25,139 bases of DNA from Bacteroidota bacterium. GTDB lineage: Bacteria; Bacteroidota; Bacteroidia; Bacteroidales; VadinHA17. Position 1 is the stretch's first letter, and each line of letters opens with the position of its first letter. Where the stretch lies: assembly GCA_015222065.1 (NCBI GenBank), contig JADFUQ010000174.1, forward strand, positions 1 through 25,139, in the 5' to 3' direction. The notes under the pieces were generated by a model. It did not search any database, was not told the origin of the DNA, and saw nothing but the letters and a program-made list of their open reading frames with translations. Made by a program: the position numbers and the translations under genes. Shown piece after piece: positions 23,018-25,139 of the stretch.

Positions 23018-23368
23018 TTAGCTCCTTTCTTTTTTATCGTTATTCTTATCAGTTTTCAATTCCTGAACCCTTTTATTAATGCTATCAAGCTCTTTTTGAA
23101 GTTGATCTGATTGGGTTTTGAGCGATTGAATTTCTTCTTCTTTGGTTAAAGGATAGGGTTCGTAGTTGTAATAAGGATACAACGGTGTTGCCCTTCTTCC
23201 CCATCCGAAACCAAAGCCTCGTCCCATTCCTCTCATTCTTCCCTGGCCCCAGCCATAACCTGGTCCGCGATTAGTAAATTGGGGTGTCTCATTTCCGGCG
23301 CAATATCCTGCACCACGTCCTGTCATCGGACCTCTTCCTTCTGGTCCTGTTCTGTCAAATCCTGGCAT
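23018..23368 (-). CDS. DUF5320 domain-containing protein
   Basis: A 116-residue protein with the family opening MPGFDRTGPEGRGPMTGRG, AGYC, a Gly/Arg/Phe-rich middle (GWGQGRMRGMGRGFGFGWG) and a C-terminal coiled coil (KEEEIQSLKTQSDQLQKELD to the end). The strong GGAGG site seven bases before the ATG fixes the start. Function is unknown. By context (DUF134, NifX-like) it belongs to the small metal- or cluster-associated proteins of strict anaerobes. Confidence 0.85.
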   Translation of the reverse strand: MPGFDRTGPEGRGPMTGRGAGYCAGNETPQFTNRGPGYGWGQGRMRGMGRGFGFGWGRRATPLYPYYNYEPYPLTKEEEIQSLKTQSDQLQKELDSINKRVQELKTDKNNDKKERS

Positions 23369-23401
23369 AATAACCTCCTTTTTTAAGTTAAATATTAAAA
23401 T

Positions 23402-23695
23402 TAGTGTCTGTCCATAAAGCCAAACAGATTTTGAATAAAAGCACTAAACAGCAAATCCCAATTATCAAATAACAAATGACAAATAAATCTCAAATAACAA
23501 ATGACAAAATTTCAAAACAGAATTAACCGATATAATTGTCTTTACACTTTATCTTTTTTTCTTTTTTTGAGCATTGAGATTTGATATTTATTTGATATTT
23601 GGTGCTTGTTTTTTGTATTTTATTTGCAATTTGGTGCCTTGTCATTTGTGATTTTTTATATTTATTTAATTTTCGGACTTTATAGACGGGTCCTA
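23402..23695. repeat. MITE-like repeat family A, copy 2 (294 bp)
   Basis: The left end is TAGTGTCTGTCCATAAAG (23402-23419). The right end read on the minus strand from 23695 is TAGGACCCGTCTATAAAG. Internal AT-rich blocks (AAATnACAAATG near 23465-23515, GATATTTATTTGATATTTGG near 23581-23602) are partly complementary, so the element can fold. It fills the 324-bp gap between the DUF134 and DUF5320 genes. Its right end supplies the TAG stop of the DUF134 gene. No protein is encoded. Confidence 0.65.
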
Positions 23696-24259
23696 GTTAT
23701 GTATCATGTTATTTTTACAATTTGGACAAATATGCTGGTTACAGGGTTTCCCGTATTCATGGGGAATTTTTGTACCGCAACCGGGACAAATGCAAAAATC
23801 AGATGCTGTCCTTCCTCTCCATCTGTGTCTTCTTCCTGCTCTCCAGTTTTCCACCATCGTGTTTATATGATCAATATCTTCTGAATTACAATTAGTGCAT
23901 TGTTTCGGGTCTTCGGGGTTTAATGTAAATACATGGGAACAATTATTACACCGGTACCATGGTTTGTCAAAACTTACATCCCCGCCTTCAATAATAATAG
24001 ACTTTCCTTCAACAAATGCCCTGGCAATTTTTTTCCTTACAGTTTCATAAATTCGGGTAAATGTAGGTCTTGAAATCCCCATTTTTCTTGCTCCGGCAGC
24101 ATGTAAAAGCCCATCATAATCAACCAGTTTAAATGCCTCATATTCCTCAATCTGTAATGATATCGGATCTTTGCTCTCCCCCGAAATCCCAATGGGATGA
24201 TATCCCTGTATTTTTGGGGGAATGTCAATTTTCCTGAATCTTCTTGGTCTTGGAGACAT
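23693..24259 (-). CDS. DUF134 helix-turn-helix protein with C-terminal zinc ribbons
   Basis: A 188-residue probable DNA-binding protein. The DUF134 domain starts MSPRPRRFRKIDIPPKIQGY and contains LQIEEYEAFKLVDYDGLLHA and the helix-turn-helix KMGISRPTFTRIYETVRKKI (about residues 59-78). Two zinc ribbons follow: CNNCSHVF with KQCTNC, and CICPGCGTKI with CPNC near the end. The DUF134 family is linked to NifX/DUF5320-type genes and is thought to regulate them. A good promoter lies upstream (24287-24318). The last codon is followed by a TAG that belongs to the end of repeat copy 2, so the original 3' end may have been slightly different. Confidence 0.88.
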   Translation of the reverse strand: MSPRPRRFRKIDIPPKIQGYHPIGISGESKDPISLQIEEYEAFKLVDYDGLLHAAGARKMGISRPTFTRIYETVRKKIARAFVEGKSIIIEGGDVSFDKPWYRCNNCSHVFTLNPEDPKQCTNCNSEDIDHINTMVENWRAGRRHRWRGRTASDFCICPGCGTKIPHEYGKPCNQHICPNCKNNMIHN

Positions 24260-24286
24260 ATGAAAAATATTTATCTGTTTTCAATA

Positions 24287-24318
24287 CAAATATAATGAAC
24301 ATATGCTCATAATGCAAA
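24287..24318 (-). promoter_or_regulatory. Bacteroidota promoter for the DUF134 gene
   Basis: On the minus strand TTTG (24318-24315), 20 bases and then TATATTTG (24294-24287) match the Bacteroidota consensus TTTG-N19-21-TAnnTTTG exactly. Transcription would start near 24280, about 20 bases before the ATG at 24259. Confidence 0.65.
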
Positions 24319-24349
24319 TTATTTTACAATTATTTTACAATTATTTATC
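24317..24349 (+). repeat. Three 11-bp direct repeats between divergent promoters
   Basis: AATTATTTTAC occurs at 24317-24327 and 24328-24338, and AATTATTTATC at 24339-24349. The units are one helical turn apart. They span from the -33 element of the DUF134 promoter to the -7 box of comF, so a change in copy number or a bound protein would affect both. Confidence 0.6.
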
Positions 24350-24353
24350 TTTG
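24346..24353 (+). promoter_or_regulatory. -7 box TATCTTTG for comF
   Basis: It fits TAnnTTTG and lies 30 bases before the ATG at 24384. The -33 TTTG is absent; the direct repeats occupy that place. Confidence 0.4.
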
Positions 24354-24383
24354 TTTATATGCTTTATGTTTTGTATTATGCAA

Positions 24384-25070
24384 ATGATGCGCCTTATAGA
24401 AGATTTTATTAATTTATTTTATCCAAAACTTTGTGCTGCTTGTGGTGCTCATTTGTTACAGCAGGAGAAATTTATTTGCACACAATGCTTATATAACTTA
24501 CCAAAAACGAGTTATCATCGTATTAATGGAAATCTTGTAGAGCAGGTTTTCTGGGGAAGAGCAGAGATAACGGCTGCAACTGCATATTTTTTCTTTGAGA
24601 AAGAAAGCCGGTACGCGAAAATAATTCACCAGTTAAAATACTGTGGAATGAAAGAAATAGGGATTGAAATGGGTAAAATATTTGGGGCGGAATTAAAAGA
24701 AAGTTCCCGGTTCAATAAAGTGGATTTAATAATTCCTGTTCCATTACATTGGAAAAAGCAGAAGAAAAGAGGATATAACCAGAGTGAGTTTATTGCATTA
24801 GGAATAGCAGAAAGTATGGGTAAACCAATAGATACTAACACATTGTACAGGGCTGTAGAAACTGAAACACAAACCCGGAAATCACGGTATGAACGGTGGG
24901 AAAATGTAGAAAACATTTTTAGGTTAAGGTCTGCTGATAAAATTACCGGGAAACACATCCTTATGGTAGATGATGTGATTACTACAGGGGCTACTCTTGA
25001 ATCCTGTGCAACTACATTGTTAAAGGAAAAAAACACGAAAGTTAGTGTGGCCACCCTGGCAATGGCTTGA
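24384..25070 (+). CDS. comF: ComF family phosphoribosyltransferase-like protein
   Basis: About 228 residues. A zinc-binding start LFYPKLCAACG with FICTQC (four Cys) is followed by a type I phosphoribosyltransferase fold: PVPLHWKKQKKRGYNQSEFI and the PRPP loop ILMVDDVITTGATLES near the end. ComF proteins act in DNA uptake in competent bacteria and may also serve DNA repair in others; the exact reaction is unknown. The frame is open from 24303, but that start lies before the -7 box and would add a Phe/Met/Cys-rich hydrophobic stretch. ATGs at 24378, 24384 and 24387 give the normal MRLIEDFINLFYP start. Confidence 0.88.
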   Translation: MMRLIEDFINLFYPKLCAACGAHLLQQEKFICTQCLYNLPKTSYHRINGNLVEQVFWGRAEITAATAYFFFEKESRYAKIIHQLKYCGMKEIGIEMGKIFGAELKESSRFNKVDLIIPVPLHWKKQKKRGYNQSEFIALGIAESMGKPIDTNTLYRAVETETQTRKSRYERWENVENIFRLRSADKITGKHILMVDDVITTGATLESCATTLLKEKNTKVSVATLAMA

Positions 25071-25100
25071 CATACGGTTTTGCAGTGATGTAGTTTGAAA

Positions 25101-25139
25101 GAGCGAAAGGGCGAAGGGGAGAAAAGGAGAAAAGGAGAA
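25101..25139 (+). repeat. Purine-rich degenerate tandem repeat at the window edge
   Basis: After comF the sequence turns into GAGCGAAAGGGCGAAGGG and then GAGAAAAG units, all purine on this strand. The repeat runs off the window. Similar purine-rich text lies at 10362-10400. Confidence 0.6.

Noticed and set aside
24303..24383. N-terminal extension of ComF rich in Phe, Met and Cys as a signal or membrane segment
   Set aside because: It spans the -7 box and direct repeats, and the ComF family starts at the zinc-finger region.

Overview
The window reads as chromosomal DNA of an anaerobic or facultative Bacteroidota, most likely a marine or sediment Bacteroidales/Marinilabiliales-type organism. 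The evidence is its low GC, genes with few Shine-Dalgarno sites, promoters of the Bacteroidota form TTTG-N20-TAnnTTTG (clearest at 24287-24318), a TetR-TolC-MFP-RND efflux operon of Bacteroidota type, and many short palindromic repeats between genes. No rRNA, tRNA, CRISPR array, transposase or phage gene was seen.

Layout. 1-233: possible tail of an upstream gene, a hairpin terminator and copy 1 of a MITE-like repeat. 234-2734: acyl-CoA/AMP ligase and IspD. 2793-4645: a nested palindromic element and a decaying two-gene block on the minus strand (a frameshifted helical-repeat protein whose 3' end is replaced by a REP-like hairpin pair, and a small Cys-rich protein reduced to two short overlapping frames). 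4821-7679 (minus): a sugar/H+ MFS transporter, the remnant of a secreted protein, and a uroporphyrinogen-decarboxylase-family protein. 8046-15062 (plus): TetR regulator, TolC, lipoprotein adaptor and RND pump, followed in frame by an N-terminal methyltransferase scrap.

15179-21669 is the most interesting region. A fused trehalose-6-phosphate synthase/phosphatase (minus) is divergent from a HAD-phosphoglucomutase/GH65-phosphorylase fusion and a uridine-kinase-like P-loop kinase (plus). The synthase half has lost most of the residues that bind sugar phosphate and nucleotide in OtsA, while the phosphatase half is intact. This is the arrangement of yeast Tps2 and plant class II TPS proteins. The facing GH65-HAD fusion could turn a glucosyl disaccharide plus phosphate into glucose-6-phosphate, and the kinase may phosphorylate the released moiety. 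A perfect 10-bp-arm palindrome lies between the two transcription units.

21666-24259 (minus) holds a secreted rhodanese and a DUF134 / DUF5320 / small MPG-type protein / NifX-like set of the kind found in anaerobes that handle Fe-S or Mo-Fe cofactors. ComF (plus) closes the window, divergent from DUF134 across a compact double promoter with three 11-bp direct repeats.

A dispersed repeat family with ends like TAGGACCCGTCTATAAAG occurs three times (65-195, ending at 8997, 23402-23695) and in one case supplies the stop codon of the neighbouring gene.
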